From contig CALKUJ010000276.1 in the NCBI GenBank assembly GCA_937996825.1, positions 1-26,859 on the forward strand: a stretch of 26,859 bases of DNA. Direction: 5' to 3'. Every line of letters starts with the position of its first letter. Within the stretch, counting starts at the first letter, position 1. Below are positions 1 through 7,116 of the stretch, one piece after another. The notes below the pieces were generated by a model. It made no database searches. It saw only the letters and a program-made list of their open reading frames with translations, and was not told the DNA's origin. Both the position numbers and the translations under genes were made by a program. The stretch comes from an uncultured Polynucleobacter sp. (GTDB taxonomy: Bacteria > Pseudomonadota > Gammaproteobacteria > Burkholderiales > Burkholderiaceae).

Positions 1-82
1 ATGAAAGCCTATTAGCCAATACACAACCGGCACTTCCAGCACCAACAACTATGTAATCAAATATGGCGTGGTTGCTCATCAT
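1..82 (-). CDS. GMC-family FAD oxidoreductase, N-terminal fragment
   Basis: Only the first 27 codons lie in the window. They read as a short leader, then DYIVVGAGSAGCVLANRLS, the beta-alpha-beta dinucleotide-binding fold with GxGxxG that opens glucose-methanol-choline oxidoreductases (choline dehydrogenase and alcohol dehydrogenase types). Two adjacent ATG codons are possible starts. The first (base 82) overlaps the stop of the DUF3717 gene by one base. The second (base 79) has AAAGG at better spacing. The overlap implies translational coupling at the end of the minus-strand run. The substrate cannot be told because the catalytic half lies outside the window. Confidence 0.8.
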   Translation of the reverse strand, partial: MMSNHAIFDYIVVGAGSAGCVLANRLS

Positions 83-297
83 CAGCCTTTATGCGAGAGA
101 TATTCTTTCCAAGCCGTTTGCGCTGCGTCACTTAATCCGTCCAAAGGAACTCTCTGGGAAGATTGAATGATCATCATGGCATAGGGTTTTGCTAATGCGG
201 CCGCTTGAGGGCAAAGCTGTAAAGCTTCACCGCGGGATGGTGACTGCTCACGCCAAAAATTAATGGCCGCCTCAAGCTCTTGAATGCTGATGAACAT
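82..297 (-). CDS. DUF3717 family protein (71 aa)
   Basis: A small protein with the layout I associate with DUF3717: an N-terminal ISIQELEAAINFWREQSPS segment, a cysteine-containing LCPQAAALAKPYAMMI segment, and a C-terminal helix ending in WKEYL. The family is known mainly from Burkholderiales and has no assigned function. No signal peptide or membrane segment is visible, so it is probably cytosolic. It starts 8 bases after the SET gene stop and its own stop overlaps the GMC oxidoreductase start by one base, so it sits in a tightly coupled run. There is no good Shine-Dalgarno sequence, which also suggests coupling. Confidence 0.75.
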   Translation of the reverse strand: MFISIQELEAAINFWREQSPSRGEALQLCPQAAALAKPYAMMIIQSSQRVPLDGLSDAAQTAWKEYLSHKG

Positions 298-305
298 ATT
301 GCTTA

Positions 306-779
306 TTAATTTTTTGCCAACATGGTTTTGCGGCAGCTTTTATGGCCACAACGACACTCATAATCTTTTTTTAACTTTTTTGATTGTTTACCTTCGACAA
401 CCAAACCATAGTCATAAAAAAGCTCATCACCAGCCTTGATATCTTTTTTGGCATACAAGAATACTTTGGTGGTTTTTCCAAAATCTTCTTCTAATGCTTC
501 GCAATTTGGCTTGCAAGAATGATTTGCCCACATCGAGGCATTGCCACCATATTTGGCATCAATGGTTGAGCCATCCTCTAAACCAAAATAGAAAGTGTGA
601 TTTGGTTGAGATGGGTCATGAGGGTGTCGTTTGACAGCCTCTTTCCAGCTGATCCTCTCGCCTGTGTATTCAATGATTTTTGTGCCCTTTGGAATATCGC
701 GTTTTGCGAAAACGCCATTACCGTGAACCCCAGACTCACGAACCACAACTAATTTATTGCCCGCCAAATTTTTAGACAT
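306..779 (-). CDS. SET domain protein, putative lysine methyltransferase
   Basis: A compact SET-domain protein of about 157 residues. Visible elements in order are: an N-terminal VHGNGVFAKRDIPKGTKIIEYTG block that begins SET domains, NHSCKPNC near residues 87-94 (SAM-binding pseudoknot motif), ELFYDY near 120-125 (catalytic tyrosine region), and a post-SET cysteine cluster CRCGHKSCRKTM near 143-153. Cys90 with the three post-SET cysteines could bind zinc, as in eukaryotic enzymes. SET proteins transfer methyl groups from SAM to lysine; the bacterial target is unknown. I chose ATG at 779, where the reading frame also permits TTG at 782. Either start overlaps the gyrB stop, so the two are probably coupled. 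Confidence 0.88.
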   Translation of the reverse strand: MSKNLAGNKLVVVRESGVHGNGVFAKRDIPKGTKIIEYTGERISWKEAVKRHPHDPSQPNHTFYFGLEDGSTIDAKYGGNASMWANHSCKPNCEALEEDFGKTTKVFLYAKKDIKAGDELFYDYGLVVEGKQSKKLKKDYECRCGHKSCRKTMLAKN

Positions 780-3267
780 CAATGTTTCTTGCGATCAGCG
801 CATTAGACTCAATAAAGGCGCGGCGTGGCTCAACCTCATCACCCATCAGGGTTGTGAATACTTGGTCCGCAGCAATCGCATCTTCAATTTGAACCCTCAA
901 CAACGTTCTGGTATTAGTGTCCATGGTTGTTTCCCAAAGTTGTCCTGGGTTCATTTCACCAAGACCCTTGTAGCGTTGACGACTGACGCCTCTCTCAGCT
1001 TCTGAAAGCAACCACTCCATGGCTTCGCGGAAATCTTTAACGTGCGCTTCCTTAACTGTTTTGTCTGGATCTCCGCGCTTTACTGTTGCCCCAGAGCCCA
1101 ATACATTTGTTAAGGCTGCAGAAGCCTTTGCCAAAGCCTCATAATCAGCGCCATGAACAAAATCAGAGTCAATCAAAGATAGCTTTGTGTTGCCATGAAC
1201 TTTTCTTGAAAGCAACAAACGATAACGCTCAGTGCGCTCGTCCTTTTGAACAATAATTTGTGGTTTTGCAATTCGCTCATGAGAGTTTGCAAAATAGCCA
1301 TTTAGACCTTCTGCAGATTTAGCAGCATCCGCTTCTGTATCTAGATTCAAACGTACGCCGTTCGCAATGGCTCTTAATGCACCCTCGTCCATGGTTCTAG
1401 AAAGGCGATCAACAATACTTTGTATGGTTTGATAATCTGATGACAACTGAACCAATCGCTCGTTATCGATCAAAGAACCATCGGCCAAGGATACGCTAGC
1501 CCCTTGAAGAGCAAGATCTAATAAATAAGCATTTAATGCAACATCATCTTTGATGTACTGTTCATTCTTGCCTTGTTTGACCTTATAAAGAGGCGGCTGT
1601 GCAATATAAATATGGCCGCGCTCAATTAACTCGGGCATTTGACGATAGAAGAACGTTAACAACAGGGTTCTAATGTGGCTTCCGTCAACGTCCGCGTCGG
1701 TCATGATGATGATGCGGTGATAGCGAAGTTTGTCAGCGTTATATTCTTCCTTGCCAATGCCGGTGCCAAGCGCGGTGATTAAAGTAACAACCTCTTGGCT
1801 GCTTAACATTTTGTCAAAGCGTGCTTTTTCAACGTTAAGGATTTTTCCCTTGAGCGGCAAAATGGCTTGGAATTTTCTGTCGCGGCCCTGTTTAGCAGAG
1901 CCGCCCGCAGAGTCACCCTCGACGATGAATAATTCTGAGTTCGCTGGATCTTTTTCTTGGCAGTCAGCAAGCTTTCCAGGCAATCCAAGTCCATCCAAAA
2001 GACCCTTGCGGCGAGTCATGTCACGCGCTTTACGAGCTGCTTCTCTAGCTCTTGCAGCCTCAATAATCTTGGCGCAAATAATTTTGGCGTCTTGTGGGTT
2101 TTCTTGTAAATAGTCCGTCAATAAAGTGCTGACAATTTCTTCTACTGGGCCGCGAACTTCGCTCGATACCAATTTATCTTTTGTTTGGCTAGAAAACTTT
2201 GGCTCAGGAACCTTTACTGAAAGAACGCAAGTCAAACCTTCGCGCATATCATCGCCAGTAACCTCTACTTTGGCTTTTTTCGCTAACTCTTCTTCATCAA
2301 TATATTTGTTGATGACACGTGTCATGGCGGCACGTAAACCAGTTAAGTGAGTACCACCATCGCGTTGCGGAATATTGTTGGTGAAGCACAGAACCTGTTC
2401 GTTAAACCCATCGTTCCATTGCATAGCAACTTCAGCAGTGATGGTTCCACCTAGATCCGACGGTCTTTCACCTTCAGCATAAAAAATATTGCTATGTAAA
2501 ACAGTTTTGCTCTTGTTGATATATTCAACGAAACCTTTTACGCCACCTGAGAAGGCAAAGTTTTCTTCCTTGCCAGATCTCTGATCGATCAAACGAATGT
2601 GAACGCCATTATTTAGGAACGACAGCTCTCTGATTCGTTTAGAAAGAATTTCATAGTGATATTCAACATTGCCGAAAATTTCTACATCAGCCAAAAAGTG
2701 AACTTCTGTTCCACGCTTATCTGTTTCACCAATGACTTTGATTGGTGAGGTCATGCTGCCAGCGTCTTCAACTAATTCGCGATTCTGTGCAACGCCTCTT
2801 GCAAACTCCATGAAATGAACTTTGCCATCGCGCTTAACTGTTAAGCGTAACCACTTAGAAAGTGCATTCACACAACTCACACCCACGCCATGAAGACCGC
2901 CAGAAACCTTATAACTGTTTTGGTCAAACTTGCCGCCTGCGTGAAGTTCTGTCATCACGATTTCTGCTGCACTTCTCTTTGGATCGTGCTTATCGTCGTA
3001 TTTGATACCAGTTGGAACGCCACGACCGTTATCAATAATAGATATTGAATTGTCTGTATGGATTGTTACGGTGATTTCTGAGCAATGGCCTGCTAAAGCT
3101 TCGTCAATTGAGTTATCAAGAACTTCAAAAACTAAGTGGTGTAAACCAGTTCCATCGGAGGTGTCTCCGATGTACATTCCTGGTCTTTTTCTTACTGCCT
3201 CTAATCCTTCTAAGATTTGAATCGAGGATGCGCCATACTGCTCTGGTGTTTTTGCTTCAACAGTCAT
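772..3267 (-). CDS. gyrB: DNA gyrase subunit B
   Basis: ATPase subunit of DNA gyrase, which introduces negative supercoils with GyrA. The 831-residue length fits the long Gram-negative form (E. coli 804) that carries an insertion in the TOPRIM region. Visible blocks are: the ATP site (NSIDEALAG near 52-60, GRGVPTG near 81, GGLHGVGVSCVNALS near 123-137), the transducer lysine region (QRDGGTHLTGLRAA near 301), TOPRIM EGDSAGGSAK near 450 and DADVDGSH near 524, and the C-terminal QRYKGLGEMNPGQLW near 770. It follows dnaN by 25 bases in the same direction. The stop lies inside the start region of the SET gene. Confidence 0.98.
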   Translation of the reverse strand: MTVEAKTPEQYGASSIQILEGLEAVRKRPGMYIGDTSDGTGLHHLVFEVLDNSIDEALAGHCSEITVTIHTDNSISIIDNGRGVPTGIKYDDKHDPKRSAAEIVMTELHAGGKFDQNSYKVSGGLHGVGVSCVNALSKWLRLTVKRDGKVHFMEFARGVAQNRELVEDAGSMTSPIKVIGETDKRGTEVHFLADVEIFGNVEYHYEILSKRIRELSFLNNGVHIRLIDQRSGKEENFAFSGGVKGFVEYINKSKTVLHSNIFYAEGERPSDLGGTITAEVAMQWNDGFNEQVLCFTNNIPQRDGGTHLTGLRAAMTRVINKYIDEEELAKKAKVEVTGDDMREGLTCVLSVKVPEPKFSSQTKDKLVSSEVRGPVEEIVSTLLTDYLQENPQDAKIICAKIIEAARAREAARKARDMTRRKGLLDGLGLPGKLADCQEKDPANSELFIVEGDSAGGSAKQGRDRKFQAILPLKGKILNVEKARFDKMLSSQEVVTLITALGTGIGKEEYNADKLRYHRIIIMTDADVDGSHIRTLLLTFFYRQMPELIERGHIYIAQPPLYKVKQGKNEQYIKDDVALNAYLLDLALQGASVSLADGSLIDNERLVQLSSDYQTIQSIVDRLSRTMDEGALRAIANGVRLNLDTEADAAKSAEGLNGYFANSHERIAKPQIIVQKDERTERYRLLLSRKVHGNTKLSLIDSDFVHGADYEALAKASAALTNVLGSGATVKRGDPDKTVKEAHVKDFREAMEWLLSEAERGVSRQRYKGLGEMNPGQLWETTMDTNTRTLLRVQIEDAIAADQVFTTLMGDEVEPRRAFIESNALIARNIDV

Positions 3268-3292
3268 TGATTATTCTTTTCTAGTAACTCTA

Positions 3293-4408
3293 TTAAATGC
3301 GCATTGGCATGACAACGTATTTGAAACCTTCTTGTTCTGGAAGGGTGATCACTGCACTGCTGTTGGAATCACCCAAACAAATTTGTACTGATTCACTTTT
3401 TAAGTTTGCTAAAACATCTAACAAATAAGATACGTTGAAGCCGATATCAATTTTGTCCCCGCTGTATTCTGTTTCAATATCTTCTTGCGCTTCTTCTTGT
3501 TCAGCATTCGTTGATTGAATGGTTAAACAGTTTTCAGAAAGAATGCAACGAACACCTTTGAACTTGTCTGTTGTAAGAATGGCTGCTCTTTGTAGGGATG
3601 CCTGTAATGCATCGCGATTAACCACCAACTTATTATTTTGACCTTTTGGAATCACTCTTTGGAAGTCAGGGAATTTACCTTCAACAAGCTTGGATAAAAG
3701 TTCAACATCACCAAAATTAAATTTGACTTGATTGCTTGCCAAAGAAATAACCACTGGATCTTCTGAGTCTTCCAATAAATGTTGTAACTCAAGAATAGTT
3801 TTACGCGGAATGATCACTTCTTGTTTTTGACCATTACCTGATGGCGATTTATCAAGATCAACATGACTGTAGGCCAAACGATGGCCGTCAGTTGCTACTG
3901 CAATGATTCTTTGACCTTCTAAAACAAACAACATGCCATTCAAATAGTAACGAATGTCTTGTTGTGCCATCGCAAAGTGAACTTGACTAATTAACTGCTT
4001 TAATGTTTTTTGAGACATTTCCCAGCTGGCTGAAATATCTGCAGATTCAGACATGATTGGAAACTCATTCGCGGCTAATGTTTGAAGTGTGAAACGACTC
4101 TTACCGCTTTGAACAACCATCTTGCTATCTTTCAAAGACAAAGTCATTGAACCCTCTGGAAGAGCACGCAAAATGTCGACTAATTTTCTAGCACCAACTG
4201 TTGTGCTGACGTTCTCTGATCCAACACCGAAATCAGCATGAGTTGTGATTTGAATTTCAATGTCTGTGGAGATCAAAGAAACTGATGATCCATTTTTCTT
4301 GAATAACAAATTGGCTAGGATTGGCAGCGTGTGACGACGCTCAACAATACCGCTCACAAGTTGAAGTGGCTTTAGCAATTTGTCTCTAGTTGTACTGACC
4401 AGTTCCAT
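3293..4408 (-). CDS. dnaN: DNA polymerase III sliding clamp, beta subunit
   Basis: Homodimeric ring that tethers polymerase III to DNA. At 371 residues it has the usual length (E. coli 366). The N-terminal KPLQLVSGIVERRHTLPILANLL, the ATDGHRLAYS block in the middle domain and the C-terminal YVVMPMRI, part of the protein-binding pocket, are all present. The ATG at 4408 has an AGGA Shine-Dalgarno at 4418-4421 with 9-base spacing, which supports this start. It is separated from dnaA by a 278-base non-coding region full of DnaA boxes, so DnaA could control dnaN expression as well as initiation. Confidence 0.98.
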   Translation of the reverse strand: MELVSTTRDKLLKPLQLVSGIVERRHTLPILANLLFKKNGSSVSLISTDIEIQITTHADFGVGSENVSTTVGARKLVDILRALPEGSMTLSLKDSKMVVQSGKSRFTLQTLAANEFPIMSESADISASWEMSQKTLKQLISQVHFAMAQQDIRYYLNGMLFVLEGQRIIAVATDGHRLAYSHVDLDKSPSGNGQKQEVIIPRKTILELQHLLEDSEDPVVISLASNQVKFNFGDVELLSKLVEGKFPDFQRVIPKGQNNKLVVNRDALQASLQRAAILTTDKFKGVRCILSENCLTIQSTNAEQEEAQEDIETEYSGDKIDIGFNVSYLLDVLANLKSESVQICLGDSNSSAVITLPEQEGFKYVVMPMRI

Positions 4409-4686
4409 GGTTCTTATTCCTGTATTTATTTATATGTATATATATTTATAGTAGTAGTTAATAAAGCAACAAAATTCTGTGGATAACTAAAAATTCATTT
4501 ATTAATCAGTATTTTACCTTCAATAAATACCTGTGGATATGTTTTGTATAAGCTTTGAATAAGATTTAATAACTTTCTTCTTTCCTTGTGTTTGGTCTAC
4601 TTATTCACAATCTATCAACAATCCATTCACATAGTTATACCCATACTTATACAGCAATTATCCACAAGGTTTTCCACAAGCAAAAA
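4409..4686. other. Probable oriC, dnaA-dnaN intergenic part
   Basis: This 278-base non-coding stretch holds two perfect TTATCCACA-type DnaA boxes: 4478-4486 (as TGTGGATAA) and 4658-4666. TTATTCACA at 4601-4609 also fits the TTATNCACA consensus. One-mismatch copies are TGTGGATAT at 4532-4540 and TTTTCCACA at 4670-4678. Bases 4420-4470 are almost pure A/T and form a good unwinding element. The AT-rich block lies beside a TGTGGATAA box in the same relative order and orientation as the unwinding element and R1 box of E. coli oriC. Three TAG triplets at 4449-4457 may be a DnaA-trio. Function is inferred; both flanks of dnaA carry boxes. Confidence 0.8.
4420..4470. other. Candidate DNA unwinding element with TAG triplets
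   Basis: Nearly uninterrupted A/T sequence between the dnaN Shine-Dalgarno and the first strong DnaA box. It includes alternating TATA runs (4434-4450) and TAGTAGTAG at 4449-4457 followed by TTAATAA. Read 3' to 5' away from the box at 4478, the triplets fit the published DnaA-trio pattern of repeated [G/A]A[T/A]. The 20-base distance from the last TAG to the box, with TAA-type triplets between, is longer than the classic arrangement, so the trio assignment is tentative. Confidence 0.5.
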
Positions 4687-6135
4687 TCAATTTTTTAGAG
4701 ACTGTTCTAAGACATGTAATTCATGATTTAGTTGATTGTCTCTAGATCTCTCTTCAGTGACTTTTCTAACCGCATGTAGCACTGTTGTGTGATCCCTGCC
4801 ACCAAATAATTCACCTATTTCTGGAAGACTTTTTTGAGTCAGTTCCTTAGCAATATACATGGCAATTTGTCTTGGTCTTGCAATATTAGCAGGACGCTTT
4901 TTGGAGTACATATCAGCCACTTTTATGTTGTAAAAATCAGCGACTGTTTTTTGAATGTTCTCAACAGAAATTTGACGGTTTTGTACTGAAAGCAAGTCCT
5001 TAAGAGCCTCTCTGGCAACCTCGATCGTGATCTCTTTTCCATGAAAACGAACATAGGCCAAAATTTTTCTTAAAGCGCCTTCGAGCTCTCGAACGTTAGA
5101 GCGAAGATGTTTGGCAACAAAGAAAGCGACATCCTCAGTCAGTGGCAAGCCTTCTGCCAAGGCCTTTTTCATCAAAATGGCTACACGCATCTCAAGCTCT
5201 GGCGGCTCAATGGCGACTGTTAAGCCAGAATCAAACCTTGAAATTAAGCGATCATCAATACCTGAAATTTCTTTTGGATACGTGTCGCTGGTCATAATCA
5301 CTTGTGACTTATTCGCAGTGAGAGCTTCAAACGCATAAAAGAACTCTTCCTGTGAGCGAGGCTTGCCCGCGAAAAACTGAATGTCATCAATTAGAAGCAA
5401 GTCCAAGGAGTGGTAATACTGCTTGAATTTATCAAAAGACTTTTGTTGATAGGCTTTGACCACATCAGACACATACTGTTCTGCGTGAATGTATCTGATT
5501 TTTGCTTTGGGCTTTTCTTGCAATAAGTGGTTGCCAATAGCATGAATCAAATGAGTTTTACCAAGGCCAACCCCGCCGTATAAGTACATTGGGTTATAGG
5601 ACGAGCCAGGGTTGTTAGCCACCTGAATGGCGGCGGCACGGGCAAGTTGATTGGCCTTACCCGTAACAAAACTATCGAAAGTAAGCCCTGGGTTTAGGCG
5701 TGAGCGACCATCAATACCAATGCTTGGAAGTTCGCTGGATTCTTCAATACCCGCACCCGGAAAACCGGCCGAAGAGTTGGCTTGTCCAAGATCTTCGCTA
5801 ATAAATTCTGACTGCTGTTCTTCGGTGTTGAGAAGCTTTACTTTTGGATCTAACACCCAATCAAGCACAATCGGCGCTCCAAAATGTGCTTGCGCCAACT
5901 CGATAAATCTTTGATTAAATTGATTTTTTGCCCAATCCAGCTTAAATCTATTCGGCGCTGCTAAGGAAAGGGTCAAGCTTTCTTGGTCAAAAGAAAGCGG
6001 AAAAAGAGGCTTGATCCATGTTTTAAACTGTTGAGCGGATAGCTCTTTAGAAAAAGAATCTGCTACAAACGCCCAAAATGTCTCAAGGTTTGAATTTGCT
6101 ATTAACGAGGAATTTGTCAGGGTATTTGTATTCAC
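4687..6135 (-). CDS. dnaA: Chromosomal replication initiator DnaA
   Basis: AAA+ initiator that binds DnaA boxes and opens oriC. Domain I (FWAFVADSFSKELSAQQFKTW) is followed by a short linker, then domain III with Walker A GGVGLGKTH and Walker B LLIDDIQF, and domain IV ending in the DnaA signature GRDHTTVLHAVRKV that contacts the box. Length is about 482 residues, close to E. coli (467). The start is uncertain. The frame is open to a TTG at 6171 that lies in a DnaA box, but GTG at 6135 gives an N-terminus nearer domain I. Neither has a Shine-Dalgarno. DnaA boxes at and just upstream of both candidate starts suggest autoregulation. Confidence 0.95.
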   Translation of the reverse strand: MNTNTLTNSSLIANSNLETFWAFVADSFSKELSAQQFKTWIKPLFPLSFDQESLTLSLAAPNRFKLDWAKNQFNQRFIELAQAHFGAPIVLDWVLDPKVKLLNTEEQQSEFISEDLGQANSSAGFPGAGIEESSELPSIGIDGRSRLNPGLTFDSFVTGKANQLARAAAIQVANNPGSSYNPMYLYGGVGLGKTHLIHAIGNHLLQEKPKAKIRYIHAEQYVSDVVKAYQQKSFDKFKQYYHSLDLLLIDDIQFFAGKPRSQEEFFYAFEALTANKSQVIMTSDTYPKEISGIDDRLISRFDSGLTVAIEPPELEMRVAILMKKALAEGLPLTEDVAFFVAKHLRSNVRELEGALRKILAYVRFHGKEITIEVAREALKDLLSVQNRQISVENIQKTVADFYNIKVADMYSKKRPANIARPRQIAMYIAKELTQKSLPEIGELFGGRDHTTVLHAVRKVTEERSRDNQLNHELHVLEQSLKN

Positions 6136-6277
6136 GGGGCAATTGTAGATGCTGTTAAAAGTTATCCACAAAGGATAAGTCGGTGGATAAGCTGTGGATA
6201 ACTTGTTGATAACATAAAAAATTTAGCAAAAACAACAAGATAAATGCCAAAATAAAAAAATACACTGTAAATAGCTA
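6136..6277. other. DnaA-box cluster upstream of dnaA (origin or autoregulatory part)
   Basis: Perfect boxes occur at 6162-6170 (TTATCCACA) and 6193-6201 (TGTGGATAA). One-mismatch boxes are GGTGGATAA at 6182-6190 and TGTTGATAA at 6204-6212. Bases 6211-6275 are a long A-rich stretch that could serve as a second unwinding element or as the dnaA promoter region. Box clusters on both sides of dnaA form a bipartite layout. The sequence alone cannot tell whether this half initiates replication or only represses dnaA. Confidence 0.7.
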
Positions 6278-6306
6278 TTGACGATGTTAGGGAAAAAAGC
6301 GAGAAT
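6278..6306 (+). promoter_or_regulatory. Candidate sigma-70 promoter for rpmH
   Basis: TTGACG at 6278-6283 matches 5 of 6 -35 bases. With a 17-base spacer it is followed by GAGAAT at 6301-6306, matching 4 of 6 -10 bases. This lies 23 bases before the rpmH start and just after the DnaA-box cluster. An AGGAA Shine-Dalgarno (6319-6323) follows. It is a consensus match only. Confidence 0.4.
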
Positions 6307-6329
6307 CTAAGGTTCGCTAGGAAATAATT

Positions 6330-6464
6330 ATGAAACGTACATATCAACCATCAGTAACCCGTCGTAAACGCACCCACGGTTTTCGTGTTCGCATGAAAAC
6401 AAAAGGTGGTCGCCATGTTTTGAATGCGCGCCGTGCCAAGGGTCGTAAGCGCCTCGCTGTTTAA
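6330..6464 (+). CDS. rpmH: 50S ribosomal protein L34
   Basis: A 44-residue, very basic protein beginning MKRTYQPSVTRRKRTHGFR and ending RRAKGRKRLAV, an unmistakable L34. It is a structural component of the large subunit. An AGGAA Shine-Dalgarno lies 6 bases before the ATG. Its 3' end overlaps the longest open frame of rnpA, as is common in this pair. It is the first gene of the plus-strand run leaving the origin. Confidence 0.98.
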   Translation: MKRTYQPSVTRRKRTHGFRVRMKTKGGRHVLNARRAKGRKRLAV

Positions 6465-6840
6465 ACAACAGCAAGAAAAAGATAGAAAAGCGAGCAATCA
6501 AGTGGCTCGCTCTTTTTCCCTTTCCGATGCCAATTTGATTAGATCAATATTGGCTCAAAAACCAAGTAATACCAAACACATAGCCATTCACACCCTTGCT
6601 GGTGGGTCAGGCATTGCATTGACCGTTCCCAAGAAGTTAGCCAAGAGAGCCATTGATCGAAATCGAATCAAGCGCTTGATGAGAGAGTCTTATCGTCAAA
6701 ATCTTCTTAACTTAGAGGGTCAGTTGGTGGTGTTGAGGTTACGAAAAAAAATTGGTGAACTTAGTTCTGGAAGGCTAAGAGAACAAGAAAGACGCCAGAT
6801 TAAAGAGCAATTGTTTAATCAGGCGATTCCAAGCAAATGA
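6424..6840 (+). CDS. rnpA: Ribonuclease P protein component
   Basis: Protein cofactor of RNase P, which matures the 5' ends of tRNAs. The RNA-binding signature AIDRNRIKRLMRESYR and the following EGQLVVLRLRKKI strand are clear. The start is ambiguous. ATG at 6424 lies inside rpmH and gives 138 residues, longer than usual (E. coli 119). GTG at 6502 would give 112 residues, starting just before the conserved RSFSLSDANLIRS block. The stop overlaps the yidD start in ATGA, indicating translational coupling. The order rpmH-rnpA-yidD-yidC is the classic origin-proximal cluster. Confidence 0.93.
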   Translation: MRAVPRVVSASLFKQQQEKDRKASNQVARSFSLSDANLIRSILAQKPSNTKHIAIHTLAGGSGIALTVPKKLAKRAIDRNRIKRLMRESYRQNLLNLEGQLVVLRLRKKIGELSSGRLREQERRQIKEQLFNQAIPSK

Positions 6841-7067
6841 TTGCGAGCTTCTTAAAAGGACTCATCAGGCTTTACCAGCTGTTGCTAAGCCCTTTTTGGG
6901 GAGCGCAATGCCGTTTTCACCCAACCTGCTCTTGCTACGCCATGGAAGCTTTAGATAAGCATGGCGCAATCAAGGGAACTTGGCTGGCAATGTACAGAAT
7001 ATTTAGATGTAATCCCTGGGCCGATGGCGGTCTAGACCCGGTACCAGAAAAGAACGCAAAGAAGTAA
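6837..7067 (+). CDS. yidD: Membrane protein insertion efficiency factor YidD
   Basis: A 76-residue YidD protein with the family blocks LIRLYQLLLSPFWGAQCRFHPTCSCYAMEAL and, near the C-terminus, FRCNPWADGGLDPVP. YidD is a small membrane-associated protein that assists YidC-dependent insertion of inner-membrane proteins. The three cysteines of the CRFHPTCSCY motif are present. Its ATG overlaps the rnpA stop by 4 bases, and yidC follows 49 bases later. Confidence 0.96.
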   Translation: MIASFLKGLIRLYQLLLSPFWGAQCRFHPTCSCYAMEALDKHGAIKGTWLAMYRIFRCNPWADGGLDPVPEKNAKK

Positions 7068-7116
7068 CAATCTAACACTACAATTCCTGCTTACGCTATT
7101 TAATACAGAAAAAATA

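Noticed and set aside
1730..2113. Long open frame opposite gyrB
   Set aside because: It is an antisense shadow of a highly conserved gene; its sequence shows no domain features.
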